This document shows, piece after piece, positions 24,386 through 34,999 of a stretch of 64,000 nucleotides of DNA (positions within the stretch are counted from its first letter, which is position 1; every line of letters begins with the position of its first letter). The translations under genes and the position numbers were made by a program. This stretch comes from Bombyx mori (Eukaryota; Arthropoda; Insecta; Lepidoptera; Bombycidae). The stretch is from assembly GCF_030269925.1 (NCBI RefSeq), contig NC_085129.1:14809501-14873500 (forward strand), given 5' to 3'. The notes under the pieces were generated by a model. That model saw only the letters and a program-made list of their open reading frames with translations. It did not search any database and had not been told where the DNA came from.

Positions 24386-24674
24386 ATGTCACACGAAATG
24401 CGTTATGCGCCTGATTGCGCATGTCACACGAAATGCGTTATCGCAGGTGACGCCGGGCTGCTGCGCCGGCAGTCCGCCACAAAGCCTCGTACTGATCGCG
24501 CGTTTCTCTCATTATTGTATTTTCATATATTTGTTAGTCGTTTGTTTTGTGTCTCGTTAATTTGTTAATAATCTGTAGTGTATCGTGTTGTCGTAATATA
24601 GAACTATTTCTCGTATTGTTTCGTTTAATTTTTTATATCCAGTAAACTCCAGTCGTGCGTCGGAGCGGACACAC
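24386..24674 (+). mobile_element. Possible LTR fragment with internal 35-bp duplication
   Basis: The block starts with TGTCACACGAAATGCG, which is repeated 35 bp later, and ends in GGACACACACACA. It is TG...CA bounded and carries a GC-rich 5' third followed by T-rich sequence, as a U3-R-U5 would. No target duplication and no partner LTR could be seen, so this is a weak call. Confidence 0.3.
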
Positions 24675-25104
24675 ACACATTTTTTATTTCATTTACACTT
24701 CCATTTTTGCGTCCATTTTACATTCATTAACAGTAACATTTCATATAGAATATTAAAATTAAATAAAAACAATAATTACAATTTGGGAATAAAAATAATA
24801 ATACAAAAAGAAAAAAAATGAATCTTAAAACTACCTTAACCTAAAGGCTGGTTTGGATCCAGAGTGCTCAAAATGCGCACGTGTCCAGTGTTGCATTATT
24901 GGGCAGTCCAGACCCATCCACGAGGCGAACAGCCGCAGGAAGCTGTTGCGACTGACCCGCTCGCGGCCAATCAGGGAAGTAATTCGCTTACGATTGATTG
25001 CTGCGAAGTTATCTATTCGTGCATCCACAAACATCCCCGACGTTTATGCTTTGCCTGTTATTTTTATGGGCACTAATGATATTGTTTTTTTTTTTATGAT
25101 TGAA

Positions 25105-25307
25105 GGATTACTGGTGTCCCGGAGGCCTTTCCAGTTTTACCAGGACAGGTGGGCGAGCAAAGGCTCAGCCAGGAGGGGTGGGATTTGCTAACAGCTACCC
25201 GAGCGCCTCCGAAGGAGACCTAACAGCTCAAGAGCAGCTGCTTCGCGAATGAATCTACTACCGGATCGGAATCGCGACCCGCTGAGAAGATCCGGCGAGA
25301 TTGTTAG
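25105..25307 (+). repeat. Repeat B, longer variant
   Basis: The 5' part differs from the other copies (GGTGTCCCGGAGGCCTTTCC, ACCAGGACAGGTGGGCGAGC, CCGAGCGCCTCCGAAGGAG) and joins the shared GGATCGGAATCGCGACCCGC and GATCCGGCGAG block. This implies at least two subfamilies with the same 3' half. Confidence 0.6.
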
Positions 25308-25419
25308 TACCAAGCGTCGCTAGGTAGCGAAAGCGGTAGCTTTCTATTTGTTGCTGGCGATTGAATCGTATAGCTCTAAGTGTGTTGTAAATGTATCGAC
25401 ATCTTAGATTTCGAGCATC

Positions 25420-25572
25420 TAGCAGTAATGCGTGTCGGTTTGAAGGATGGGGTAGCCGTTGGACCATAAAAACGGAGACTTAAAACTCATGTGTCAAGGT
25501 GGGTGGCGGCGTTTACGTTCATATTGTCTATGGGATTTGCCAACCGTGTTACAATAAATATTAAAAAAAAAG
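25420..25572 (+). repeat. Bm1 SINE, 3' part
   Basis: Starts at GCAGTAATGCGTGTCGG, within the body, and ends ACAATAAATATTAAAAAAAA. Confidence 0.65.
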
Positions 25573-26270
25573 GCGGGGAAAAAGGGCGAGGGCAAGTAGC
25601 GTTGATTATTGCTAATTTTATCATCTAGCCCTCGGAAATGCCAGACCCTGTTACCGCTAACAACAATTAGTGTTATGACCCACTACTATACGTAATTTAA
25701 TTTACTTTTAAAGACGATTTTCGAAGGATATTCCTTTAATTGCTTTTATTGCAGTCTCATCTGTCGCAGAGCACGTGTCTGTGCGATATATGCGGTTTGT
25801 GACAGACAACGCGCTACCTCTTATGGCTTGTTCGCGTTTTGTTTTATTAAGTTTTGAGGGCCGCAACTAATTTTCGTGACGAGGTCGGATTAATTGAATT
25901 TGCGATCGCACCGCAGCAGTACCGGGGTCGAGCCCCGGCTCACCTGCCCGGGCCCGGGGAGATTACGGGGCAGCGGTATATATGTATTTATATATTTGTA
26001 AGATTCACGTTACTCTCGTTTCTTTTCCGGGATGATTCATTTTTATTAAGGCCGTTCTGTGAATGAATTACAAACTAAAGCGTTTCGCTAATTTAATAAA
26101 AATGTCCACTTCATTTAAAAGTATAATTCAAGATTTTAAAAAGTAATACATAGTTTCTATCAAGACTTACTTACTTATTAAGTGATAAACACTAATATCT
26201 TTATAGTTAAAAATATGATACCTTCAAGATTTTGTTAAACTAAAACTTTTTACGATTTCTTCCTTTTTTT

Positions 26271-26407
26271 CGCTTTATTGTTGAACTAGTTCACGGCTCA
26301 ACTGGTCTTATGTGATAATCTGAACGCAGAGACTGCTTCGCGGTAGAAATAGTCACGATTATGGTACCTACCCGTGCGCGTTTAATAATAAGTCCTACCA
26401 TCACGGT
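26271..26407 (-). repeat. Bm1 SINE, degraded with internal deletion
   Basis: Both ends (TTTATTGTTGAACTAGTTCA; GGTACCTACCCGTGCG) are recognisable but about 110 nt of the body are missing. Confidence 0.5.
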
Positions 26408-26905
26408 GAATACCGGTTGTCATCGCAGTGCGCTATTTATACCTAAGTATAACTGAGTATCTCTGAGCATTAACGTAGAGAACGCTACTGCCCGTTATCC
26501 GGGAAAGACGGGAAGAGATGGAGTCAGGTTATTCCAGGCCATCAGCAACTAACGTTAAACATCAAATAAAAAAAATTAAGACTCGATTTTGTTATAGTTT
26601 TAAAAATGTGAATACGAGTAAAATACCACTAAACATTGTTAACAAAACTGTTGAAGTTATCTAAAAGTAACATTATTGCTTACAAGATACATATAATTCC
26701 ATTCCGTTTCCAGATACCTAATAATCTATTCAATATCGGATGTTCGTTAAATGTGGAAATCTTGTTTAGAACCCGATAAATAATAATAATATTTATAAAA
26801 TCATTTATTAACTTTCACACAGATTTAGACTACTGCTAAGTAGATAAATAAAAGAAAAGAAAACAAGGAAAATAGTGTTTATAATCTAAATAATCTATGC
26901 ATATA

Positions 26906-27154
26906 ATTAAGGACGTGAGTGGATGAAGGGGTTAAGTACCATTTTTAAGATTTTTGAGTTTTTACATTGAATGAAGGTGTTATGTAAACCATATTAGACC
27001 TTAAAACTTCGGGATTAAAGGGTATTTTTAGAAATTGCATGCAAGGAAGGAGTCTTCGTTTACAAGAAAAAGTACAAATAACAAAAGTTTGTTGTCCGGT
27101 TCCTCAAAATTAAGAAAGTGTATTATATCCCCTTCATCCACTCATGTCTTCAAT
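26906..27154. mobile_element. MITE with TA target duplication
   Basis: The ends ATTAAGGACGTGAGTGGATG and (reverse complement) ATTGAAGACATGAGTGGATG form inverted repeats of about 27 bp, each flanked by TA. The core GAGTGGATGAAGGGG is identical on both sides. Length is 249 bp with no ORF, which fits a non-autonomous Tc1/mariner-type element. Confidence 0.75.
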
Positions 27155-27716
27155 TATTAAATGAATATTTATGTTAAGCCAGAAAAAAAAAGCCTATCAC
27201 AAACAAAAAAGTATGGCATAGGCTTTCTTTCAAATCTTACAGATAACTAATCAATGTAAGGTTTGTTAGTCACGATGAAGTGATATCGTATAGGAATTAT
27301 AAAAACCATAATATTATAATCTTCGGTTTGCAGACAAGATTTTTAAACTAAAATTACATTGTTTTTTTTTACAAAATTAAGTATAGCCAGACAAAATTTT
27401 GATGTAAAACATCACCGAAAATACTCAGCAGACGTAATGAAATTAAAATTGAAGTCTCCAATAAAGCTCGTAGCGCGACCGTTCTGTAACTCGTCAAACT
27501 ATAATTAATTCCCGCGAATACGCTCGCCATGATGGATGCGGTGCTTACACGTGCAGATAAATTAATTTTAATACACGGATTGCTCGTTCTTCTAGAAACG
27601 TTTATTGTCTACTACCTATATGATTTGTTGTTCCGCTTGTGAAATATTAATATTATATCATTGTTCCGCATGCTTTCAATGTTGGCGGAAACATTCTACT
27701 CCTATTTTGTTATAAG

Positions 27717-27932
27717 ATAATACTAATATTATAAAGAGGAAAGATTTGTTTGTTTGTTTGTTTCGAATAGGCTCCGAAACTACTGGACCGATTTGAAAAA
27801 TTATTTTTCCATTAGAAGCCGACATTGTCCCTGATGAACATAGGCTACTTTTTTTAATTTTTTATTTATTTTATTTTTTAGGTTTCATGTGTGTTTTAAT
27901 GTTTCCGAAGCGAAGCGAGGGCGGGTCGCTAG
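27717..27932 (+). mobile_element. Helitron, non-autonomous (family 2)
   Basis: The 5' end is TAATACTAATATTATAAAG and the 3' end is GAAGCGAGGGCGGGTCGCTAG|T. A (TTTG)n run lies near the 5' end. It shares the GAAGCGAAGCGAGGGCGG 3' terminus with 50376-50588. Confidence 0.65.
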
Positions 27933-28142
27933 TTATAAGATATAATTGATATCTTTAATACGTTGACTGCCATGTAGATGAAGTAATTATGTCAATTTCT
28001 CTCTTTAATTTTCCTATTAAGGCACCGGAATATCTAGACTAGACTAGTAGACTCTGGGAAAGACGAATCCGAAGACATTGAGAATTAATCTATTTCTAAG
28101 AGATATAAAGTACTAAAACATACATTGAAACCAAAGAACGTT

Positions 28143-28333
28143 TTACTGGTGTTAGGACCTCTTGTGAGTCCGCACGGGTAGGTACCAGCGCCCTGCCTAT
28201 TTCTGCCGTGAAGCAGTAATGCGTTTCGGTTTGAAGGGTGGGGCAGCCGTTGTAACTATACTGGGACCTTAGAACTTAAATCTCAAGGTGGGTGGCGCAT
28301 TTACCACCCATCTAAGCAATTAAAGAAAAAAAA
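28143..28333 (+). repeat. Bm1 SINE body with internal deletion
   Basis: The 5' two thirds are close to consensus. GGCGCATTTACC then jumps directly to CACCCATCTAAGCAAT, skipping about 60 nt. Confidence 0.75.
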
Positions 28334-28436
28334 AAAGAAAGGCAAAATTAGGCTATCTAGACGCTTAGTAACAGAAATCACTACAGTGCGCCGCGCCGGG
28401 CACGTGTGACCTATATGGCAGTCAAAGGATTAACTT

Positions 28437-28602
28437 GTCTTTTTATGGCCTTTTTGAGTACACCGGTATACGGGCCACCAAATTGTCAGTAATTGTCGTT
28501 ACTCATGATCGTCAGCAATACCAGGGGCACAGTGAAGTCACTTCTTACCGCCGACTACCCTCCACAAGCTTCGTTTGAAGATGAACATATCATGGCGCTC
28601 GG
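28437..28602 (-). repeat. Repeat C, diverged
   Basis: TACCAGGGGCACAGTGAAG and CTCCACAAGCTTCGTTTGAA are clear. Confidence 0.6.
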
Positions 28603-28998
28603 GAAACATTATATTTACGGCTAAAATCTGTTTTCAGTGTTTCTGACAAGTTAATTGAGATTTTAATTTCATTTAAAGTTTTTTCCCTTAAACTGGGTGA
28701 CGCTCTCTTGGCGGCTGTCTTGACAATGCAAAGGAATATCAACCTTGCACCAGCACAAACTAAGCACGAACCTTTCCTACTGACGAGAGCATATTTAAAA
28801 TTTTAACTTTTGATACTTCTTCTTAACTTCTCTTCTTCTTCTTTAACACTCTTCGTACCTTCAAATTATGACGTGTATCACGAAAACTCGCAAGTACAAT
28901 AGAAAACAATCGTAAATATCTCTTTTGTTGGACATAATCTAAATTCAGACAATACTTAGTCTTGCAGTCATAAACCGGGCTACATTGAGTAGATTGAT

Positions 28999-29234
28999 TT
29001 TACTGGTGGTAGGACCTCTTGTGAGTCCGCACGGGTAGGTACCACCACCCCGCCTATTTCCGCCGTGAAGCAGTAATGCGTTTCGGTTCGAAGGGTGGGG
29101 TAGCCGTTGTAACTATACTGAGACCTTAGAACTTATATCTCAAGGTGGGTGGCGCATTTACGTTGTAGATGTCTATGGGCTCCAGTAACTACTTAACACC
29201 AGGTGGGCTGTGAGCTCGTCCACCCATCTAAGCA

Positions 29235-29327
<93 letters not shown>
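28999..29327 (+). repeat. Bm1 SINE body with very long poly(A)
   Basis: The body is close to consensus and is followed by an uninterrupted run of 91 A (29237-29327). Long pure tails erode quickly, so this is probably the youngest insertion in the window. Confidence 0.85.
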
Positions 29328-29332
<5 letters not shown>

Positions 29333-29410
29333 TTCTAAAACGTATTTTAGTTAAGACGGAGTGGTTCCGTTAAAGTCGGTCGGGCTGAAATGTGATAACC
29401 CAAGATGAAT

Positions 29411-29640
29411 GGTCTAGCGGTCCGGCGTCCCGAGAGGGAGGGTGATGGGAGAGATGTGCTCCGCACTTAACGCTTCACTTTCCCCCCTTTGCCTTTTCAT
29501 GAGTTCTGTGTCATGCGAGTTTTGGAGGTTAGTTGTTGAGCGTCAGGAGGTTTTAGTCGGTTCGACTCCGACATGCTCCGCCCGCCATCCCCAGTCGAGG
29601 TCGGAAGTCCGGCGATTTCCTCCTGACAAAAAAACAAAAA
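29411..29640 (+). repeat. GC-rich unclassified repeat-like block with tRNA-like boxes
   Basis: The left end has GGTCTAGCGGTCCGG, similar to a tRNA A box. About 150 nt later GGTTCGACTCC at 29559-29569 is a perfect B-box core. The block ends with CTCCTGAC followed by A-rich sequence (caaaaaaacaaaaag), as a retroposed 3' end would. It could be the 3' part of a non-LTR retrotransposon, or a SINE whose two boxes were separated by an insertion. No cloverleaf folds, so it is not a working tRNA gene. Confidence 0.3.
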
Positions 29641-30217
29641 GCTGTTCACAACGGAATCCAGTAAAGCGCATATAACAAAACCAAGCTATTTGCGGTCGGT
29701 TAAATTCTAATCACTTTTTTTTTAATTGTCTACCCACGTTGTGATAAATGTAGTAAACAGATTACAGATTCTACTACGAATGAAATTGCGGATTTAAATT
29801 CATAGTAAACGATACTGACTCACCATCACTAAAGTCGGTCGGGAGCATGTGTTTTTGTAAACAAACAGTACTTTGTATTCGTTTTTGTTGAATAATACAT
29901 TATTCGATGATTATTGTTATTATGTTACATTATTGTTATTAGTTATAAATTAATAATACATTATTACACTATTATTATCCACATGCTCATGTCGATGCCA
30001 CAACAATATGCATCAAATATTTTCACAGTCTCGTTACGGAAAACGTGCTGAAAACTCTCTTACAGGGTTGAATCTGGAGTTTTAGAATATTAGTTATTTG
30101 GAAAAGTTCATTTTTAGCTTCTGCACTAAATTACTAGGACAATAGTTACATTTGTCTTCTAGAGACGTTTAATAGATATTTACTTAGTGATAACCCATAG
30201 TGAGTGACAACACAGCC

Positions 30218-30393
30218 GACTAACTTTTTCTCCGGTTCTTCTTAGTGGGTCGCGATTCCGATCCAGTGGTAGATTCTGCGAAGCACTGCTTTTGCTAGGG
30301 CCAGTGTTAGCCTCACTCCGGTTTGAGCCCCGTGAGCTCACCTACACGTTTGACATAACCTCTCAAGGCTACCAGCTTAGGTAGGAAAAAAAA
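30218..30393 (-). repeat. Repeat B
   Basis: Minus-strand copy from TTTTTTTCCTACCTAAGCTG to GTGGGTCGC/ACTAAGAAGAACC. Truncated before the inverted-pair block. Confidence 0.65.
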
Positions 30394-30696
30394 TACTGTG
30401 TGATTCACCTATAGTTAAAATAATTTAATAACAAATTATACATAAATATGGCATATACGAGCAAAGGTATAAAATAACGCAGCTACATATTACACATTTA
30501 ACAGATTTAGCATTTTATTAATTGGCCTGTATATTCTCGGTGTTCACTGCATGTATTTCTTCACAAGATTACTGTATCTTAATTTCATTGTTAGATTATT
30601 TATCACTTATTTCGTTACATAAATATATAGAACATATAACAAATTTTACGATAAGTTGAAATCGGTATATTGAAATGAATTAAATTCCTGAGTTTA

Positions 30697-31147
30697 GTCG
30701 TCGTGGTCTAAAGGATAAGACGTCCCGTGCATTCGTATGTAGCGATGTACCAGGGTTCGAATCCCGAGGGCGGGTACCAATTTTTTATAATAAAATACGT
30801 ACTCACCAAATGTTCACGATTGACTTCCACGGTGAAGAAATAACATCGTGTAATAAAAATCAAACCCACAAAATTATAATTTGCGTAATTACTGGTGGTA
30901 GGTCGTCTTTTGAGTCCGCACGGGTAGCTACCACCACCTTGACTATTTCTGTCGTGAAGCAGTAATGCGTTTCGGTTTGAAGGGTGGGGCAGCCGTTGTT
31001 CTTTAAAAACTGAGACCTTGGAACTAATATCTCAAAATCAAGGTAGATGGCGGCATATACGTTGTAGATGTCTATGGGTTCCGATGACCACTTAACATCA
31101 GATGGGCCCCGAATTCGTCCACCCACCTAAGCAATAAATAAAAAAAA
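30697..31147 (+). repeat. Bm1 SINE, full length with tRNA-like head
   Basis: This is the reference copy for the family in this window. The head has an A box (GTGGTCTAAAGGATAAGA) and B box (GGTTCGAATCC, 30754-30764) for RNA polymerase III. A middle part (TACGTACTCA-CAAATGTTCA, CATCGTGTAATAAAAATCAA) leads into the common body that begins ACTGGTGGTAGG at 30890. The body ends TAAGCAATAAATAAAAAAA. There is no protein; it moves with enzymes from a LINE. The tRNA-like head is not a functional tRNA gene because it lacks a full cloverleaf. Confidence 0.85.
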
Positions 31148-31171
31148 GTTCGTTCCTGTTTTTTTTAATAT

Positions 31172-31385
31172 TTTATTTTTCCTACCTATGCTGATAGCCT
31201 TGAGAGGCTATTTCAGCTTCACCCTAACGTGTACGTGAGCTCACGGGGTTCAAACCGGAGTGTTGCTAACACTGGCCCTAGCAAGAGCAGTGCTTCGCAG
31301 AATCTACCACCGGATCGGAAACGCGACCCACTGAGAAGATCTGTCGAGAAACTCAGTGGAATGTGTGTATGGGTTAAGCGTTCAT
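31172..31385 (+). repeat. Repeat B
   Basis: From TTCCTACCTATGCTGATAGC to GAGAAACTCAGTGGAATG. A short palindrome, ATAGCCTTGAGAGGCTAT, marks its 5' end. Confidence 0.7.
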
Positions 31386-31470
31386 ATTGTCTGTAATCAG
31401 TACGGGAATGTGTCTGTGGGTTAAGCGTTTCTGTATTTCACATTGTCTGTGATCAGTACGAAAAGTTCTT
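31365..31470 (+). repeat. Short tandem duplication at a repeat B end
   Basis: GTGTG-ATGGGTTAAGCG...CATTGTCTGTAATCAGTACG is followed by a second version about 50 bp later, with TTGTCTGTGATCAGTACG. Confidence 0.55.
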
Positions 31471-31743
31471 TTTAACCTTTAATAAATATTTAAGCGTCGC
31501 TTCGCTTTAACGCGGTTTCGTCGTAATTAAGGTACGTGTAGGTTGAACCTTTCTAAATTCATGTTTTCGTTGACCACCGCCGACTGCCGCTGGGCGTGGC
31601 TCGACCTTTATCTCTCGTCATGAAGGGGTTTTTAAATGTATTATTACATTTTAGTGTATTAAGCTTTGAACACGGTTACGATTTTTAAATGATATTTTTT
31701 GTGGTAGAAAACAAGACAGAAAATTCGTGTTTGATTATTATAA

Positions 31744-32074
31744 TCTATACTAACTGTTAACGGTACTATAAAACGGTTAATGTTTCGCTAAAATAATATA
31801 TGACAAAAAAATCCCCTTTAAAAATTCTAAAAAAAAGTCCGCGACAGCGTATGTCTATATTTTCAAATTGGCTCACTATAACGTTTTTTATGCAAACTGA
31901 TAACCTCCTCTTTTGAAGTCGGTTAAAAGGCGTGATTTTGGTATCTTAAATAGCTCCTTAACATTGTATTATTCAAAAATATTTTCACTTTCTACGTAAA
32001 TGAAGTCATGGGTAAAATTTAGCGCTATGCCAAACTAACTATTCCACGCGGACGAAGTCGCGGGCAAAAGCTAG
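31744..32074 (+). mobile_element. Helitron, non-autonomous (family 3)
   Basis: It begins A|TCTATACTAACTG and ends with a CGCGGACGAAGTCGCGGG hairpin, then CAAAAGCTAG|T. The stem-loop about 10 nt before CTAG is diagnostic. An (AT)-rich expansion follows the insertion. Confidence 0.7.
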
Positions 32075-32406
32075 TATAATATAAATATAATATAATTATT
32101 GTATAACATAATATAATTATTATATAATATAATATGATTATTATAGTATGACGCAGCGAGGAGGACGACGAGGAAGAATCGCTTAGTAATTTTCTCTTTT
32201 TATTCACATAAAATCTCAATAAAATTTTAGGGTATAGATATCTTCTTTCCTGTAGGAAACGAGACGGGATATTTATTAAAGCCGACACAGGTCGAGGAAA
32301 GAAACATAATATAATTGTAATTGTAAAATTTATTTCTTAATACCTATTTTACTATTTGTAGCTCCGTTAAATTAATATTGTTGCATATCTGCTGGATATA
32401 AGATAT

Positions 32407-32675
32407 CGAGGGGTGAAAGGCTATTTGGTTTAAGCGATATTTAGCTTAATACGCCACATTATTCTAGTAATTAAATGTCCGTTTTTATTTGGCATTATTA
32501 GCATCATATATTCGATTTTTATAATTGAACTCCAATTAAGTTCACCCCATTCTAATAGCTGAAGAAGCTTTTTTTGTTATGATAGCATTTCCAAATTTTC
32601 AAATTTGGAAATTTTAAACCTATAATGTTACAAAAAAGTCGTTTAAGCCAAATAAGCCTTTCATTTCACCCCTCG
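32407..32675. mobile_element. MITE-like element with ~35-bp inverted repeats
   Basis: CGAGGGGTGAAAGGCTATTT on the left matches the reverse complement of the right end, which has a 4-nt duplication (CGAGGGGTGAAATGAAAGGC). The match continues through TTGGTTTAAGCGA. About 200 nt of AT-rich filler lies between. The target duplication is unclear. Confidence 0.65.
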
Positions 32676-32832
32676 CAATGCATTTCGTAGCTTCAGATTC
32701 GAAATGACGATCATGTTTTTGCAATAAATAATTCGAATAATTATAATTTCTCAATTCACTTTTTTTATTTTTGTCATATAGACTGTTTACTAGACTAGAA
32801 TTACAATCACAATGCAATAAAACTATATAACT

Positions 32833-32990
32833 TCATATCCTTCTTCAAACGAGGCTTGTGGAGAGTATTAAGCGGTAGGCAGCGGCTTGACTCTGCCCTT
32901 GGCATTGCTGAAGTCCATGAGCGACGGTAACCACTCACCATTAGGTGGGCTGTATGCTCGTTTGCCTACAAGAGTAATAAAAAAAAAGTT
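32833..32990 (+). repeat. Repeat C
   Basis: Complete copy with poly(A) after GAGTAATAAAA. Confidence 0.75.
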
Positions 32991-33044
32991 TGGCAAAAAA
33001 TAATTGTTTTAATATTTATGCCATTAGTGTCGTAATATTTATTT

Positions 33045-33300
33045 TATTTTATTTTTATTGCCTATATGGCTGGACGAGCTCACAGCCCACCTGGTTTTAA
33101 GTGGTTACTGGAGCCCATAGATATCTACAACGTAAATGCGCGATCCACCCTGAGATATAAATTCTAAGGTCTCGGTATAGTTACAACGGCTGTCCCACCC
33201 CTCAAACCGAAACGCATTACTGCTTCACGGCAGAAATAGGCCCGCTGGTGGTACCCGTACCCGTGCGGACTCACAAGAGTCACAAGGGGTCCTACCACTA
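33045..33300 (-). repeat. Bm1 SINE body
   Basis: Complete body with a small duplication near its 5' end (GACTCACAAGAGTCACAAGG). Confidence 0.75.
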
Positions 33301-33719
33301 TTAAGATATCAATGTGGAATTCAATCCAATAAATGCTTATGTTCGAAATATGTATGCTTGTGATATTCTTATACATAGTCTGAAATAACACTGGTTGATA
33401 TCCTTGGATCGCGTGCTATTTGTAAATAAAAAAATAATGTTTTTTGTGATTTAAATGATTAAAAAAATATACTAAAAAAGCACACGACCTTACTTCAATG
33501 AAAATGTTCGCAGATGGCAACAAAACATACGTTAGTCCCGCTTCCGGTTTACCGTGTCTTTCCCGCGCAAAAACAAGTGTCCGTTAATTAGCTGGCAACC
33601 CTCCAACTTCAGTTCTCCATTTAAAGTTTGTTGTCAGATCCATAAAACCAGCTAGGCTTGTCACCTACACTGCGGGTAAACTTCTAATTAATTCTTATTG
33701 GTCCTTTTTGTTTTTGTAT

Positions 33720-33900
33720 TTGGACCGAAGAGTTTTCAGGCCATCTGATGTTAAGCCGTTGTCTGATTCCATAGACATCACAACACGATTGATGCTGCCT
33801 TGGGACACGGAGCAAAAGTCTCAATACTATTTAATATCGGCAATCCTCCCTATTAAAACAAAACGCGAGATTCCTTCGCCGCAGAAGCAAAAAGGGTCTT
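33720..33900 (-). repeat. Bm1 SINE, heavily degraded
   Basis: Only scattered phrases in Bm1 order remain (CATCTGATGTTAAG, CATAGACATC, AAACGCGAGATTCCTTC). Confidence 0.35.
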
Positions 33901-34094
33901 GTATATTTATTTGCTTTTATTATACGCCCTACAAGTATATGCTGGTTGGCGAATAGTAATACTTAAAGGACACTGCAGTCCTTTTTCCGATGATTTTTTT
34001 TATTATCTAACGCAACACCTAGAAGCAGAGGGCTGATATGATTTTAAGCACCTCACACTCTTCTCCTACGTGCTTAAGTTATTTCATAATATTA

Positions 34095-34394
34095 CTACCT
34101 GACCCGGCAGACTTCGTAGCGCCTCAATCGATAAATAAAAGACCTAAACTGTTGTATAAAATAAACTTAAAACAATCAAAAGGAATCCGTCCGACGGGGG
34201 ACACATCAAAGGAAAAACAAAATTGTTATTTTTATTTAATTCCGAGCATATTCATATTTATATACCTTTTCAATCTTCTCTGGACTTCCACAAATAATTC
34301 AAGACCAAAATTAGCCAAATCGGTCCAGCCGTTCTCGAGTTTTAGAGAGACTAACGAACAGCATTTCATTTTTATATACATACTCATATATAGA
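34095..34394 (-). mobile_element. Helitron-like element (family 4)
   Basis: On the minus strand it begins A|TCTATATATGAGTATG and ends CGAAGTCTGCCGGGTCAGGTAG|T. The CTAG is altered to GTAG but the position and flanks fit. A second, truncated copy lies at 54170. A 121-codon open frame across this region has no protein similarity and is fortuitous. Confidence 0.55.
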
Positions 34395-34615
34395 TTATAT
34401 TAATATCCAACAGCACAAATTCTTCCAATTTCTCTCGTAAGCCAAACTTCATTTAAATGCGTAGCTTTTTTACGTATTCAAGGTTTCGGTTTTATATCTC
34501 CATGTAGGTCGGTGGAGGAAAAGAAAAATCCCTTTTAAATCCATTAAAACATATGCACGACCCAAACATGTTCGTAATAAGCCGCCGCAGAGTGATCACA
34601 GATTGGTTGCGACTT

Positions 34616-34999
34616 TTTCGCGAGGAGTGAAATTGTGTGATTTGTTTAATTTTGTTTATTTAGTGTTTCTTCGGTTTAAATGTGTAATAACGGTGGCTTA
34701 TTAACTGTTTAATATCTCTGAAAGTTCACAAATGTGGGAAAACGAAACAAAGCCGCTGGACGTAGCTTCTCAGGATCCTCCAAAAAGTCCACTGCAAAAA
34801 TCTCAGTAAATGTGCACCATTTTACTGAGATTATATTTCATCCTATCATTTATCTCATCTCATTTAATTTAATTTCATCCCATTTGATTAATGTCTCAAA
34901 TTAATCATTTTCATTTCATTTCACTCCATATTATCATTTTTCATGAAAATAACAATATAAATTAAAATAAGACATGACCTAAAGGACTTAGTTACCAGG
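34616..34999 (+). repeat. Repeat D (unclassified), copy 1
   Basis: A family with two inverted copies in this window. Ordered blocks are CGCGAGGAGTGAAATTGTGT, GATTTGTTTAATTTTGTTTA, CGGTTTAAATGTGTAATAA, CCGCTGGACGTAG, AAAAAGTCCACTGCAAAAAT and a hairpin CTCAGTAAA...TTTACTGAG (34802-34829). A pentamer-rich ATTTC/ATCTC region and TTAGTTACCAGG complete it. A 25-codon frame starts ATGTGGGAAAACG at 34732 in a good initiation context and ends in the hairpin. It could be the leader of a retroelement. Confidence 0.55.

Noticed and set aside
24853..25191. The 112-codon open frame as a gene
   Set aside because: Its 3' third is a repeat B variant, the opposite strand is equally open, and no motif was seen. 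It may be decayed retroelement sequence.
30697..30780. A tRNA gene
   Set aside because: The A and B boxes are those of the Bm1 SINE head. No acceptor-stem pairing was seen, and the sequence continues straight into the SINE body.
34038..34403. The 121-codon open frame as a gene
   Set aside because: It covers a Helitron-like element and AT-rich flanks, has low-complexity hydrophobic content and no domain.
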